Source of the DNA: DASXQK01 sp963757155
Lineage (GTDB): Bacteria; Pseudomonadota; Alphaproteobacteria; Dongiales; Dongiaceae
NCBI GenBank assembly: GCA_963757155.1
Contig: CAVWQS010000006.1
Coordinates: 310,001-374,000, forward strand
Length of the DNA: 64,000 nt
Reading direction: 5' to 3'
The notes beneath the pieces were generated by a model. The model made no database searches. It was not told the DNA's origin and worked only from the letters and a program-made list of their open reading frames with translations. Positions 18,186 to 27,513 of the stretch are shown piece by piece; the stretch's first letter is position 1; each line of letters begins with the position of its first letter. Made by a program: the position numbers and the translations under genes.

Positions 18186-18997
18186 GGCGCGGGCGCTCCC
18201 GCGTGCTCGGTCGCTTCCAGCCCGCCGCGCAGCAGGAAGTTTCGCACCCGCGGGTCGGGGCATTCGTCCCGGAGTTTCCGAGGGTCGCCCTGGGCGATCA
18301 TCGTCTTGCTCTCGGTATCCAGGAAGATGGAATTGTCGCCGATGGCGAAGATGCTGGCCAGCTCATGGGTGACGACGGCGATGGTGGCGCCCAGGCTGTC
18401 GCGCAGCTCCAGGATGAGGTCGTCGAGCAGGCGCGAGCTGATGGGATCCAGCCCGGCCGAGGGCTCGTCGAAGAACAGGATCTCGGGATCGAGCGCCATG
18501 GCGCGTGCGAGGCCGGCGCGCTTGCGCATGCCGCCGCTGATCTCCGAGGGATAGAAATCCTCGAAGCCGGCGAGGCCGACGAGCGCCAGCTTGAGGGAGG
18601 CGACGCCTTCGATCTCCGCCGGGCTGAGATCCGTGAACTCGCCCAGCGGCAGGGCCACATTCTCCGCCAGAGTCATGGAGCTCCACAGCGCGCTGCTCTG
18701 ATAGAGGATGCCGAAGCGCCGCATCAGGCGCTCCTGCTCCACCGGATCGGCTTTCCAGAAATCGCGATCGTCGTACACCACCTCGCCCCGGGCGGGGGGC
18801 TTGAGGCCCACGAGATGCTTGAGCAGCGTGCTCTTGCCGCAACCGCTGGGCCCCATGATGATGAAGATGTCGCCGTGGCGGATGGTGAAGTTGAGATCCC
18901 GCTGGATGACGAAATCGCCATAGGCCATGTCCAGGTCCGTGACCGTGACATGCGGCTTGCGGACGGCCGGCTCGCCGACTTGGGGTGCAGGGCGCAA
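18182..18997 (-). CDS. mlaF: MlaF-like lipid ABC transporter ATP-binding protein
   Basis: A 271-residue ABC ATPase with Walker A GPSGCGKST (residues about 50-58), signature ISGGMRKRAGLARA, Walker B ILFFDEPSAGLD and switch His (THE). The GMRKR signature is typical of Mla/MCE-type ATPases. The stop codon overlaps the MCE gene by 4 bases and the permease stop is 17 bases upstream. Confidence 0.88.
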   Translation of the reverse strand: MRPAPQVGEPAVRKPHVTVTDLDMAYGDFVIQRDLNFTIRHGDIFIIMGPSGCGKSTLLKHLVGLKPPARGEVVYDDRDFWKADPVEQERLMRRFGILYQSSALWSSMTLAENVALPLGEFTDLSPAEIEGVASLKLALVGLAGFEDFYPSEISGGMRKRAGLARAMALDPEILFFDEPSAGLDPISSRLLDDLILELRDSLGATIAVVTHELASIFAIGDNSIFLDTESKTMIAQGDPRKLRDECPDPRVRNFLLRGGLEATEHAGAPAP

Positions 18998-19014
18998 TGG
19001 GGGTGTCGTTCACG

Positions 19015-20241
19015 CTAGATCCCCAGCGCGTTGGTGAGGACGGCGAAGAGGCCGTCGGTCACGATGATGAAGACGATGGCCGTGACCACCGCGGAGGTGG
19101 CGGCGAGCCCGACGGCCGAGGCGCTGCGCCCGCATTGGATCCCCCGCATGCAGCCGCAGATCGCCACCAGAACGCCGAAGATCGAGCTCTTGAAGATGCC
19201 GACCGAAAAATCGGTCAGGCTGACGCCGTTGATGGTCGCGTTGACATATTCGATCACGGAGAGCTTCAGCATGCCGACGCCGACGAGCGCCCCGCCGAGA
19301 ATGCCCATCAAATCCGAGTAGATGCAGAGCAAGGGCATCATCAGGATGAGGGCGATCATGCGGGGCAGGACGAGGAAATCCATCGGCGAGAGGCCGAAAG
19401 TGGTGAGGGCGTCGATCTCCTCGTTCACCTGCATCGTGCCGAGCTGCGCGGCGAAGGCCGCCCCGGTGCGGCCGGACATGATGATGGCGGTCATCAGTGC
19501 GCCCATCTCGCGGGCCATGGCGATGCCCACCAGATCGGCGACATAGATCTGGGCGCCGAACTGGGTGAGCTGGATCGCGCCGACGAAGGCGAGGATGAGC
19601 CCGACCAGGAAGGAGATCAGCGTCACGATCGGCAAAGCGGCGGCGCCGCATTCGAAAATGATCTCGAAGAAATCGCTGCGCCGGAAGCGGGCACGCCCGA
19701 TCGTCAGGCGCCCGAAGGATTCCATGGCCTCGCCGAGGAACTGAAGCATCTGCCCCAGCGACTGCCAGAGAGCGATTGATTCCAGCCCCACCAAGGCGAG
19801 AAAGCTCGGGCGGGATTCCGTGCGGCGGACGCCCGCGCGCTCGGGCACCGTGCCGGCAAGCTTCAACAGACGCCGCGCGCCTTCCGGAAGGTTGGCCGTG
19901 TCGAACTCGAGCTTGCGGGCCCGGCATAGCTCCTGAAGCCCGGCGAGAAAGGCGAGGAGCCCGCTGTCCCAGCCGCCGAGCTCGGTGGTGTCGAAGGTGA
20001 GGCGCTTCGGCTGCGCGGAAAGATCGAACTGCTTCTCCACCGCGCCCGGGGTGGGAAGACCGCCCTTGAGCTTCCAGTCGCCGCTCAGCCGCAGGACCAG
20101 GGTGCCACCCTCCGCCTGGCTGAGCGTGAATCCTGGAGCTGGTTCGCTGCTTCTGCCCTCTGTCCTCGTCTGCCGTGCCACCGTTGCTCTTTCTCGACCC
20201 GACCGTGTCGATTCGCGATCGCGCCGCAATGCGGCAATCAT
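19015..20241 (-). CDS. mlaE: MlaE-like permease with N-terminal STAS domain
   Basis: A 408-residue protein fusing an N-terminal STAS-like domain (about residues 36-140: LVLRLSGDWKLKGGL, DTTELGGWDSGLL) to an MlaE permease (about 160-408: TGAAFAAQLGTMQVNEEIDAL, with five or so TM segments). In E. coli the STAS part is the separate MlaB; here the regulator is built in. First gene of the operon permease-ATPase-MCE-lipoprotein. The start could be ATG 20241 or a nearby GTG (20181), which would trim a basic leader. Confidence 0.87.
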   Translation of the reverse strand: MIAALRRDRESTRSGRERATVARQTRTEGRSSEPAPGFTLSQAEGGTLVLRLSGDWKLKGGLPTPGAVEKQFDLSAQPKRLTFDTTELGGWDSGLLAFLAGLQELCRARKLEFDTANLPEGARRLLKLAGTVPERAGVRRTESRPSFLALVGLESIALWQSLGQMLQFLGEAMESFGRLTIGRARFRRSDFFEIIFECGAAALPIVTLISFLVGLILAFVGAIQLTQFGAQIYVADLVGIAMAREMGALMTAIIMSGRTGAAFAAQLGTMQVNEEIDALTTFGLSPMDFLVLPRMIALILMMPLLCIYSDLMGILGGALVGVGMLKLSVIEYVNATINGVSLTDFSVGIFKSSIFGVLVAICGCMRGIQCGRSASAVGLAATSAVVTAIVFIIVTDGLFAVLTNALGI

Positions 20242-20282
20242 AGCGACTATACAGGCGCCGAGTGAGATTCGATTGATGAGGC

Positions 20283-20429
20283 CGGGAGGCGCCGGGCCCG
20301 CCAGCCGGTGGCGCGAGCAGCTATGCCCAGGGCCGAGGCGCTCATGCCGGTTTGGCGAGCGATGTCCGAGGCTTAGACGCCGCTCTCGATTAGATCCAAA
20401 ACGCGGCGAGACAGGCTGGGCGGCGGCTC
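20283..20429 (-). pseudogene. Possible remnant of an HTH protein
   Basis: On the minus strand one frame reads SRRVLDLIESGV, an in-frame TAA (20373-20375), then SDIARQTGMSASALG, which looks like a helix-turn-helix interrupted by a stop. There is no start and no convincing C-terminus. The rest of the 450-base gap between the mlaE start and the DUF992 gene (20242-20695) shows no other gene; it should hold the mla operon promoter. Confidence 0.25.
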
Positions 20430-20695
20430 GGGCCGTGCGGAAAGGGAGCGTTAACCATCGCGGGCGCGCTTATGGGCCTATTTCCGGGATTGCAGCCGGG
20501 AAGGACGGCGTGGCTTTCCAGCTACACCGAGGTTGACTTGATCGGCGTCGAAGTGGCAAGTGACACCCGGCATCCCATGTGTTCGGATGCGGCACTGGTC
20601 CCTGATTGGGGGGCAGCCGCGTTCTCGCATCCCGCCACGCAGCTGCGGGGCGGGCAAGAGACCAGACACTTCACAAAGGCCCAAGGAGCCCGTCT

Positions 20696-21188
20696 ATGTT
20701 TCAAGCTTCCAAGAAATTGATCGTCGCCGCCGCCCTTTCCGCGGCAGCCCTCCTTCCCCTCGCCTCGCAAGCCCAGGCGCAGCAGGGCGTGTCCGTCGGG
20801 GCCCTGCGTTGCGATGTGGCAGGCAGCGTCAGCTTCATCTTCGGCTCGACCCGGGATATCAGCTGCACTTACGAGAAGCCCAGCAACCAGGGCATCGAGC
20901 ATTACACGGGCGTGATCCGGCAGTACGGCATCGACATCGGCTATCTCAAGAGCGGCGTGATCGTCTGGGGCGTCGTGGCGCCGACCAATGACGTGGGCAA
21001 GGGTGCGCTTGCCGGCGACTACGGCGGAATCAACGGCACGCTGGCGGCCGGCTATGGCGTCGGGGCCAATGCGCTGATCGGCGGCTACAAGGATTTCGAT
21101 CGCGCTGCAGCCTCTCAGCGTCGAAGGCGTCAAGGGGATCAATATCGCGGCGGCCGTCGTGGGCCTCACCTTGAAGGCTGCGCCGTAA
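20696..21188 (+). CDS. DUF992 exported protein (frameshifted at about 21095)
   Basis: A small exported protein with signal peptide (residues 1-24, ending SQAQAQ) and the DUF992 pattern (VGALRCDVAGSVSFIFGS, GVGANALIGG). The frame breaks at GATTTCG (21092-21098). Dropping one T gives DSIALQPLSVEGVKGIN and ends at TAA 21188, the expected family C-terminus. Restored length is about 163 residues. ATG 20696 is preferred because it begins the signal peptide. Function unknown; found in many alphaproteobacteria. Confidence 0.82.
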
Positions 21189-21215
21189 TCCGCCTTCGAG
21201 CCTGACTTAAGCGAC

Positions 21216-21242
21216 AAGCGGCGGCCATCTCGGCCGCCGCTT
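21216..21242. terminator. Terminator between DUF992 and OsmC genes
   Basis: An 11-bp perfect stem (AAGCGGCGGCC / GGCCGCCGCTT) with loop ATCTC, followed on the plus strand by TTTCCATTT. It lies between two converging genes and may serve both; the tail favours the plus direction. Confidence 0.75.
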
Positions 21243-21248
21243 TCCATT

Positions 21249-21761
21249 TCAGCTCGCCCCCTTCGTGAGCCTGACGGCAATCGGCGGGGCATTGCGCAGG
21301 GTCTGGTAGACGACGCAGTAGCGCTCCGTCAGGCGCAGCAGCGTGGCGAGCTGATCCTCGCCGGCGTCGCTGTCGACCTCGAAGGCGAGGCGAATCTCGC
21401 GAAAGCCGACGGGCGCTTCCTTGGCGACGCCCAAGGTACCGCGAAAATCGAGGTCGCCCTCGGCCAGGACCCTGCCGTCGCGCAGCTCGATGCCCAGCGC
21501 CGTGGCGACCGCGCGGAGCGTCACCCCGGCGCAGGCCACCAGCGCCTCCAGGAGCATATCGCCGGAACAGGCGGCGAGCCCATCGCCGCCGGTGGCCGGA
21601 TGCAGCCCGGCTTCGACCAAGGCCCGACCGGTGTCGAGCTTGCAGGTGAGGCCTTCGCCCAGCCGGCCGGCGGCGCGCAACGTCACCATCGCCGTCTCCG
21701 GGCGGTCGCGATATTGCTGCTTCAGCGGGGCTTGAAGATCCTTCAGGGCTTGGCTGTCCAT
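21249..21761 (-). CDS. OsmC-family protein
   Basis: A 170-residue OsmC/Ohr-superfamily protein. The two redox cysteines are in AACSGD and VACAGV, and the pattern of an N-terminal beta sheet plus central helix is as expected. Family members reduce organic hydroperoxides with thiols. ATG 21761 is chosen because the ribosome site GAGGAGACGAGA lies immediately upstream; a TTG 18 bases earlier would give a longer but less likely start. It sits 14 bases after the esterase gene, so probably the same transcript. Confidence 0.82.
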   Translation of the reverse strand: MDSQALKDLQAPLKQQYRDRPETAMVTLRAAGRLGEGLTCKLDTGRALVEAGLHPATGGDGLAACSGDMLLEALVACAGVTLRAVATALGIELRDGRVLAEGDLDFRGTLGVAKEAPVGFREIRLAFEVDSDAGEDQLATLLRLTERYCVVYQTLRNAPPIAVRLTKGAS

Positions 21762-21775
21762 TCTCGTCTCCTCTA

Positions 21776-22652
21776 TCAAGGCAGGGGCGGATATCGGGCG
21801 AAGAAGCGCCAGATCTCGGCATTGGCATCGATCGCCCGGCTGGGCGGCGTCTGGATGCTGGGCAAGGTGACATCCGGCCGCGCGTTCGGCCAGCTATGTG
21901 TTCCGCCGGAAATGGCGACGCTCTCCAGCGCGCCACCCGGGGCGCAGCCGCCATAGTCGTAAACTGTGGCGCGGGTGCCATCCGGCGGCGTTGGGGCGGG
22001 CAGCAGGCGGGAGTGACGCGTGCGGCAGGCTTCGAGGCGGGCGAAGACCGCGAGGCTCTCCTGCACGGAAACGACGTTGCCGCCCGGAGCGGAGGTGCCC
22101 TTCGCAAATCCGATGAGGCGATCGGCCATGCCGTTGATGAAGATCACCGGCAGGCGCCGCTGCGGCTGGCAGTCGAAGCCGGCCGGCAGGCTCGCGGCGA
22201 TGACGGCGATGCCCGCGATTCGATCGGCATGGGAGCAGGCCATCTGAAGCGCCATGATGCCGCCATTGGAGATGCCGGCGATATAGACGCGCCGGCGGTC
22301 GATGAGGCCCATCCGGGCCAGATCATCGGCAAGCCTAAGGAGGAAGCGATCCTCCTCGCCCGGACGCGGCGTTCCAATCCTTGTCGAGCCCCTGGGGATA
22401 GACGGCGACGATTCCCGCCTCCTCGGCGAGGTCGTCAAAAGCCGTATAGCGGCGCATCTCGGCGGCGGTGCTCCCGCCGCCATGGAGCAGGAAGACGGCG
22501 GGCCGCGGTCCCCTCGCATTGTTGGAACGGAAGATCTCGTAGTGGCGTTGAATCCCGTCGCTCGTAATAATGCTGTCGGCATAGCCCGGCGCCGCCGCCG
22601 ACAGCAGGGTGGCAAGGCCGAGAGCGAAAACCCGCAGGCGAGAGGACAGCAT
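21776..22652 (-). CDS. PHB depolymerase/LpqC-like exported esterase (frameshifted at 22357-22372)
   Basis: An exported alpha/beta hydrolase: signal peptide (LGLATLLSAAAPGYA), oxyanion motif LLHGGGST, nucleophile elbow AGISNGG and a late His in GGTHSWPN. The N-terminal part (to DKDWNA) and the C-terminal part (from PGEEDRFLLRLADDL) are in adjacent frames; removing one base near 22365 joins them into about 291 residues. The substrate is probably an ester or polyester, but could be a feruloyl-type ester. Start ATG 22652 begins the signal peptide. Confidence 0.8.
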
Positions 22653-22755
22653 CGGTTCTTCATAGCCTCTCGGCCGCCTTCGGGTTAACCGGAATTTGCC
22701 GGGGACATGAAGCCGGGACATCGTAGGTCATGCGTCCAAGCCTCGAGGAACCCCC

Positions 22756-22896
22756 ATGAGATATCTTTTGATAGGCCTGCTATGCGCCTTCCTGCTCGAG
22801 GGCTGCAGCAGCTCGAGCGGTGGTGGATCCAGCCAAACCGTCAAACTTGGGTCGAACAACCGTGGCGGCGGCGACCACAGCGGCGGTCATCGATAG
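22756..22896 (+). CDS. Small lipoprotein, 46 residues
   Basis: A short ORF with a convincing lipoprotein signal (MRYLLIGLLCAFLLEGCSSS, lipobox LLEGC) followed by a Ser/Gly-rich tail ending in GGGDHSGGHR. The upstream CGAGGAA could serve as ribosome site. It is followed by a strong terminator at 22938, which supports it being a real transcript. Function unknown. Confidence 0.55.
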   Translation: MRYLLIGLLCAFLLEGCSSSSGGGSSQTVKLGSNNRGGGDHSGGHR

Positions 22897-22937
22897 CCCA
22901 GGCTCCGGACTCGGGCATTGGCGTAGCGGCAAAAGGA

Positions 22938-22962
22938 AAGGGGCCGGCTGGGCCGGCCCCTT
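22938..22962. terminator. Bidirectional terminator
   Basis: An 11-bp perfect stem (AAGGGGCCGGC / GCCGGCCCCTT) with a 3-base loop; A-rich on the left (AAAAGGAAA) and T-containing on the right (CCTTCC). It lies between the small lipoprotein (+) and the convergent secreted protein (-); the minus-strand tail (TTTCCTTTT) is the better one. Confidence 0.78.
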
Positions 22963-22990
22963 CCATCATCAGAGCAACCGCCGGCTCACC

Positions 22991-23353
22991 CTATTTGTGG
23001 CCGCTGGCCGCGCCGATCCTGCCGCCGAGGCTGCCATAGGCCCAGACATTCGCCGGAACATTCGAGTCATTCACCACGGTCATTATATGACCCCAGCTCT
23101 GGTTGCACTGCCCGGGCACCAGCAGCGAGTCCGAATCGTTGACGTAGAGACGCACGGCCACGGGGCCATCGTTGCACACCCGCAGCTCGCCGCCGGAGGT
23201 ATAGGCCCTCTTCGAATGAGGGGCCATCATGCCGGGCCGATAGGTCGCATTGGCCATGGCATTATTCTCGATCAGCCCCTGGACGGAAAATCCGGCCGGC
23301 GCGAGGGCGATAGCCAGGACCAAAGCCATCCTGGCTTTCATCGTTCGTAACAT
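22991..23353 (-). CDS. Secreted hypothetical protein
   Basis: A 120-residue protein with a signal peptide (ARMALVLAIALAPAGFS) and a mature part with two cysteines (LRVCNDG and PGQCNQ) that may form a disulfide. GGAG lies 8 bases before ATG 23353. It ends at the shared terminator at 22938. No family recognised. Confidence 0.68.
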   Translation of the reverse strand: MLRTMKARMALVLAIALAPAGFSVQGLIENNAMANATYRPGMMAPHSKRAYTSGGELRVCNDGPVAVRLYVNDSDSLLVPGQCNQSWGHIMTVVNDSNVPANVWAYGSLGGRIGAASGHK

Positions 23354-23502
23354 ACTGCCTACTCCATTTGTGAGGATCGCAATGATCCGGCTCTGAGGCG
23401 GGATCTTTTGCGTGGCAGCAAGCTAACGGGCTTGCATTGCAGATTCGTGGCACCGGGTGGGTTTCCGCGTTACGGATGCAACGCAATAATGGAGAACACT
23501 TA

Positions 23503-23709
23503 ATGAAATTAATGATGAAACCGGACCTGCTCGTACCTACAGCTTTCGTCGATCGCCGTGGCGTTCTCTGCCGAGACCCACCGGGAGATCCGCACCCTCA
23601 GTCAATTGCGGCCGCATCTCCTGCCGAGATCAAAGAATTCTTTGTCGACGACAACCGCCTGCGCGACAGGCGCTTCAGCCCCTGCCGGGGCCGACGCCGC
23701 GCTCATTGA
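23503..23709 (+). CDS. Doubtful small ORF in a 430-base gap
   Basis: ATG 23503 follows GGAGAACACTTA, a fair ribosome site, and opens 68 residues (MKLMMKPDLLVPTAF...). The rest has the Arg-rich composition of non-coding GC-rich DNA, and no homology is recognised. The gap 23354-23784 holds nothing else that can be supported; its left part should carry the promoter of the secreted protein at 22991. Confidence 0.2.
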   Translation: MKLMMKPDLLVPTAFVDRRGVLCRDPPGDPHPQSIAAASPAEIKEFFVDDNRLRDRRFSPCRGRRRAH

Positions 23710-23784
23710 TCCCGTGGACCTCGCCCGCCACCTCGGCCATGATGGCCAGGAGAGGCAAGGTCAGCAGGACATCGGGGTCGAGCC

Positions 23785-24607
23785 ATGGCGGCGAAGACGA
23801 AATCCAACATCTACATCGGGGTCGGCGGCTGGACCTTCGAGCCCTGGCGCGCCAATTTCTATCCCGAGGGCCTGGCCCAGAAGAAAGAGCTCGAATATGC
23901 GAGCCGCCAGCTGACCTCGATCGAGATCAACGGCACTTATTACGGCTCGCAGAAGCCGGAGAGCTTCGCACGCTGGCGCGAGGAGACGCCGGAGGGCTTC
24001 GTCTTCTCCGTCAAGGGCAGCCGATTCACCACCAACCGGCGCGTGCTCGCGGAGGCCGGGTCCTCGATCGAGCGCTTCTTTGCCAGCGGCGTCATGGAGC
24101 TGAAGGAGAAGCTGGGGCCGATCAATTTTCAGTTTCTTCCCACCAAGCGCTTCGACCCCGCCGATTTCGAAGCCTTCCTGAAGCTGCTGCCGAAGAGCGT
24201 CGAGGGCCGCGACATCCGCCATGTCGTCGAAGTTCGCCATGAGAGCTTCCGTGTGCCGGAATTCGTCGCGCTGCTGCGCGACTACGGCGTCGCCACCGTC
24301 ATCACGGACAAGGCGGATTTCCCGCTGATCCCCGACCTGACGGCGCCCTTCGCCTATGCCCGGCTGCAGCGCTCGGCCGAAGAGGTGAAGACCGGCTATA
24401 CGCCTGCTGCTTTGGATGAATGGGCGGCCCGGGCGCGGAGCTGGTCGAAGGGCGGGGCGGCCGAGGGGCTTGCCTTGGTCGGCGGCGCTGAGCGCAAGCC
24501 GCCGAAATCTCGCGATGTCTTCATCTATATGATCAACGGCTTCAAGCCCAAGGCGCCCGGCCGCGGCCATGGCGCTGATCGAGCGGGTGTCCGCGGCGAA
24601 GGGGTGA
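23785..24607 (+). CDS. DUF72 protein (frameshifted at 24556-24558)
   Basis: A DUF72/YecE-family TIM-barrel protein: IYIGVGGWTFEPWRANFYP at the N-terminus, the INGTYYGSQKPESFARW motif, VEVRHESF, and the C-terminal RDVFIYMINGFKPKAP. One extra C in GCGCCCGG (24556-24558) shifts the frame. Removing it gives KAPAAAMALIERV and a stop at 24607, the normal family end, for about 273 residues. The biochemical role is unknown; the fold resembles endonuclease IV-like barrels. Confidence 0.85.
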
Positions 24608-24620
24608 GAAGTCGACGGGG

Positions 24621-25458
24621 TCAGAAGCGCACGTCGTCGATGAAATGCGCAGTCAGCAGGACGTCCGTCGCGCCGGCATGAGCAGGTCCCTCGATGACTG
24701 TTTCGGTGTGGCTCCATAGGCCAGTGGCCGTGTCGAGGAACTTAAAACTGCGCATGCCCAGTGGCAAACCATCCATAATGGCGATGCCGGTCACTTCACA
24801 GACAATGACAGACCGGTCCCGATACATGCCGCGACCTTGAACGACGGCCTTGCCCTTGAGTGTTGCGGCCCTCTCATAGGATGTCGCCGGAAGGGACATA
24901 TCGATAGAAATGATCTCACCCTGGTGCAGTCCTTCCTTTGGAAGCAATTCGTCGCCCGAGAACTCCTGGCGCAGCTTCTTCTCGATCGCCTCGGGTGTTG
25001 TATGGTTATCGCTCGAGGTCGGTAACGAGACGCTGACGTTCCTAACCGAGCCGAAGGGTTCGACGAGCAATGTGATCTTGGCGCCCTTCGGCAACAAACT
25101 GTCTATCTCGTCGCGTCGCAAATCGGGGCTGGTGGTTACGTCCGCGACCTCGAAGGTGAGCTCCACGAGATCCCCTCTCGACGTTGCGAAGGTCGTGCCG
25201 GTCATTCGGCTTGAAAGAGAGACTGCCTCTGCGGTGCCCCTGCCCGTGGCCCGCATGAGACGCTCGAAGGATGCGGTGGGGTAGGGCGCGTATTCGACAA
25301 CGACGGGACTTTGGATAGGCGTCACGGTCCCGCCATCGAGGGCGGGCGCGTAAGGCAGGGTCGGTATCAGCGCGGCCGCGAGATTTGGCGCCGTATGGCG
25401 TGGTAGCGCAGCCCGCCAACAGCGACAGCAGCAGAAACAGAAACCTGATCCGGTACAT
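24621..25458 (-). CDS. Lipoprotein of unknown function (frameshifted at about 25391)
   Basis: The N-terminus is a lipoprotein signal (FLFLLLSLLAGCATT). After PYG the frame shifts; removing one base at the CC of 25391-25392 continues as APNLAAALIPTLPYAPALDGG into the long reading frame ending HFIDDVRF, about 278 residues in total. The mature part looks beta-rich with no recognised domain. It converges on the DUF72 gene, with only 13 bases between stop codons. The codon choice is less GC-biased than its neighbours. Confidence 0.65.
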
Positions 25459-25813
25459 GGGGCCCTCTGGCGCCGCGTGATCGGCCGCCCGAGGATCGCT
25501 GGTCGTCCGGAGAAATACTTCCCCAGGCGATGACGCCTTGCCCCCCGGCGCGTCCTTCAGGCGCCCAAGCTATCACCGCCTCCCGCGCAGCGGCAAGCAA
25601 ACGGCTCCGGAACCGGGACTAACAACGCTTAACAAAGCTTTGCCATCGATAACGGGCGTCTTCCCGCAGCGGGAGCTATTTCAGCAGTGCCGCGGCTCGG
25701 ACGCGGCCCGGGCCAAGCTGGCACCGGTCCGCCGCCGAGCGTCACTGGGACGGTTCCCCGGACTGCTACCGGACAGTGGGGATCGCGTCTCGCCGGATCG
25801 GAGGATAGGACCC
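25459..25813. other. 355-base gap between divergent lipoprotein and AraC genes
   Basis: No gene is supported here; frames that read into the AraC gene lack start signals and family similarity. The segment must contain both divergent promoters. No clear -35/-10 pair or operator could be picked out by eye. Confidence 0.4.
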
Positions 25814-26773
25814 ATGCGCCTGGAAAACTTCGCGATCACCCAAGACTCCCACGCGACGCCCTGCTGGTCACCGTCTGCACCCGACATCGAATATGGCATC
25901 GAACCTTATGGGCTTCAGGAAGAGCGTCGCTGGCGCCTTCCCGCCGGGATCGATAGAGCGTCAGAAGCGAACATCCTGGCCTCCCGCTGGATCGATTCCC
26001 GGACCTCCTTCCGCCGCGAGGAGGCGGAGTCCTCGGCCGACCGGCATGTGGTCAGCATCGCGCTCAGGAGCACGCGCCTCAAGCTCACGAGAGGCGCGCG
26101 CACCGTCTATGACGGGATGATGCCGGCCGGCATGCTGCAGGTCACCGGGCCTTCGCAGCGGCTCAAGGCGGAGTTTCAAGCGCCCTGCGATTTCATTCAT
26201 TTCTATGTGCTGAACGACTACCTGCGCGAGCGCCAGGACGCCGCACTTTCCGGCACGGCCCAGCCGACGCGCGATCTCAGCGATCTCACGATCCGCGACC
26301 CCCTGGTGGAGCAGCTCGGCCGGACGCTGATCGAGGGCCCCAACGCCCGAGACCGGCTCTATGCGGAGAGCGTCGGGCAGACCGTCGTCATGCGCCTGGC
26401 GGGGCTGCAGCCGTCGAGGACGAAGGTCAGCGCCTTGTCCAAATGGCGGTTGAAGCGGGTCCAGGAATATGTCGATGCACATATCGACGAGGCCCTGCAT
26501 CTTCCCGACCTGGCCGCGGCGGCCGGCCTGTCGCGCATGCATTTCGCGGCGCAATTCCGGGCGGCCACGGGTTATCGCCCGCATGAATATCTGCTCCACC
26601 AGCGTGTCGAGAGAGCCAAGGCGATGTTGTCGAGCCTCGAAATGCCGCTGGTGGAAGTGGCCCTCAGCGTGGGCTTCCGCGCCCAGGCGCATTTCTCGAC
26701 CGTCTTCAAGCGGCTCACGGGAGAGACCCCGGGGCGCTGGCGGCGCAGCGTCGTCTGGGGAAGGGCGGATTAG
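25814..26773 (+). CDS. AraC-family transcriptional regulator
   Basis: A 319-residue AraC/XylS regulator: an N-terminal ligand or sensor region (about 1-210) and a C-terminal double HTH (about 225-315: LHLPDLAAAAGLSRMHFAAQF, then MPLVEVALSVGF and AHFSTVFKRLTGETP). GAGGATAGGA precedes ATG 25814. The target genes are unknown; the adjacent gene is convergent. Confidence 0.88.
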   Translation: MRLENFAITQDSHATPCWSPSAPDIEYGIEPYGLQEERRWRLPAGIDRASEANILASRWIDSRTSFRREEAESSADRHVVSIALRSTRLKLTRGARTVYDGMMPAGMLQVTGPSQRLKAEFQAPCDFIHFYVLNDYLRERQDAALSGTAQPTRDLSDLTIRDPLVEQLGRTLIEGPNARDRLYAESVGQTVVMRLAGLQPSRTKVSALSKWRLKRVQEYVDAHIDEALHLPDLAAAAGLSRMHFAAQFRAATGYRPHEYLLHQRVERAKAMLSSLEMPLVEVALSVGFRAQAHFSTVFKRLTGETPGRWRRSVVWGRAD

Positions 26774-26794
26774 GCCAGACGCCGGCGCCCGGCC

Positions 26795-27502
26795 CTAGGA
26801 TTCACCGGCGCCACGCAGCGCCAGGAGCAGGTCGGGCACGCGCGAGAGATCAGGAAGCTCCTCATAGGGTAGCCAATCCGGATTGCCTCTCTCGCCTCGG
26901 CGGTTGATCCAGATCGCCCGGACACCGAGTTCGTGGCAGGCCTGCATGTCGTGGATCATGCCCATGGCGACATGGACCGTCTCGTCCTTCGTCACCCCCA
27001 TCCTCCCATAGGCGTAGTCGAATAGCTGTCGAGAGGGCTTGTAGGCCCGCGCTTGCTCGGCGGTGATGACATAGTCGAATGGCACCCCGATCTTCTCGAC
27101 ATTGTGGCGGATCAGATCGTCATCCGAATTCGTGAAGATGGCGAGCTTGTAGCGCTCCCGAAGCCGGCGAAGCGCGGCCGGCACCTCCGGGTGAGGGCCC
27201 ATGGCGGTAATCGACGTCGCGAGGGCTTCGACCTCATCCTCCACAGGCTGGAGGCGATGCTCCACCAGCGCGCTGCGAAAGCCGATCCTGAGAATGGATT
27301 TGTACAGCCGGTGCGGCTTCTCCTGGGTCAACCCGAGGGAGAGCCTGGAGAAGCTGTCGAGAACGGCGCTCGCTTCTCCGGGATTCCGGCCGCGGGCGGA
27401 GAGGATGCGGGTGATCTCGGCCAGCAGAACCTCGCGCCACCGCACCAGCGTCCCGTAGCAGTCGAAGCTTATGACTTTGGGCGGGGGATTGGGGCTTAAC
27501 AC
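26795..27502 (-). CDS. HAD hydrolase, haloacid dehalogenase type II-like
   Basis: A 235-residue HAD protein. The motif I nucleophile is D14 in SFDCYGTL, motif II is TNSDDD, motif III Lys in AYKPS, and motif IV lies near MGMIHDMQA. Layout fits the L-2-haloacid dehalogenase subgroup, though the dehalogenase-specific residues cannot be confirmed by eye. It lies 11 bases after the amidohydrolase gene, so probably the same transcript. Confidence 0.82.
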   Translation of the reverse strand: MLSPNPPPKVISFDCYGTLVRWREVLLAEITRILSARGRNPGEASAVLDSFSRLSLGLTQEKPHRLYKSILRIGFRSALVEHRLQPVEDEVEALATSITAMGPHPEVPAALRRLRERYKLAIFTNSDDDLIRHNVEKIGVPFDYVITAEQARAYKPSRQLFDYAYGRMGVTKDETVHVAMGMIHDMQACHELGVRAIWINRRGERGNPDWLPYEELPDLSRVPDLLLALRGAGES

Positions 27503-27513
27503 GGCTGCCGCCC

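Noticed and set aside
23437..23784. Secreted protein gene before the DUF72 gene
   Set aside because: Two overlapping frames are open, but neither has a signal peptide, family match or normal composition; only a weak ORF at 23503 is listed.
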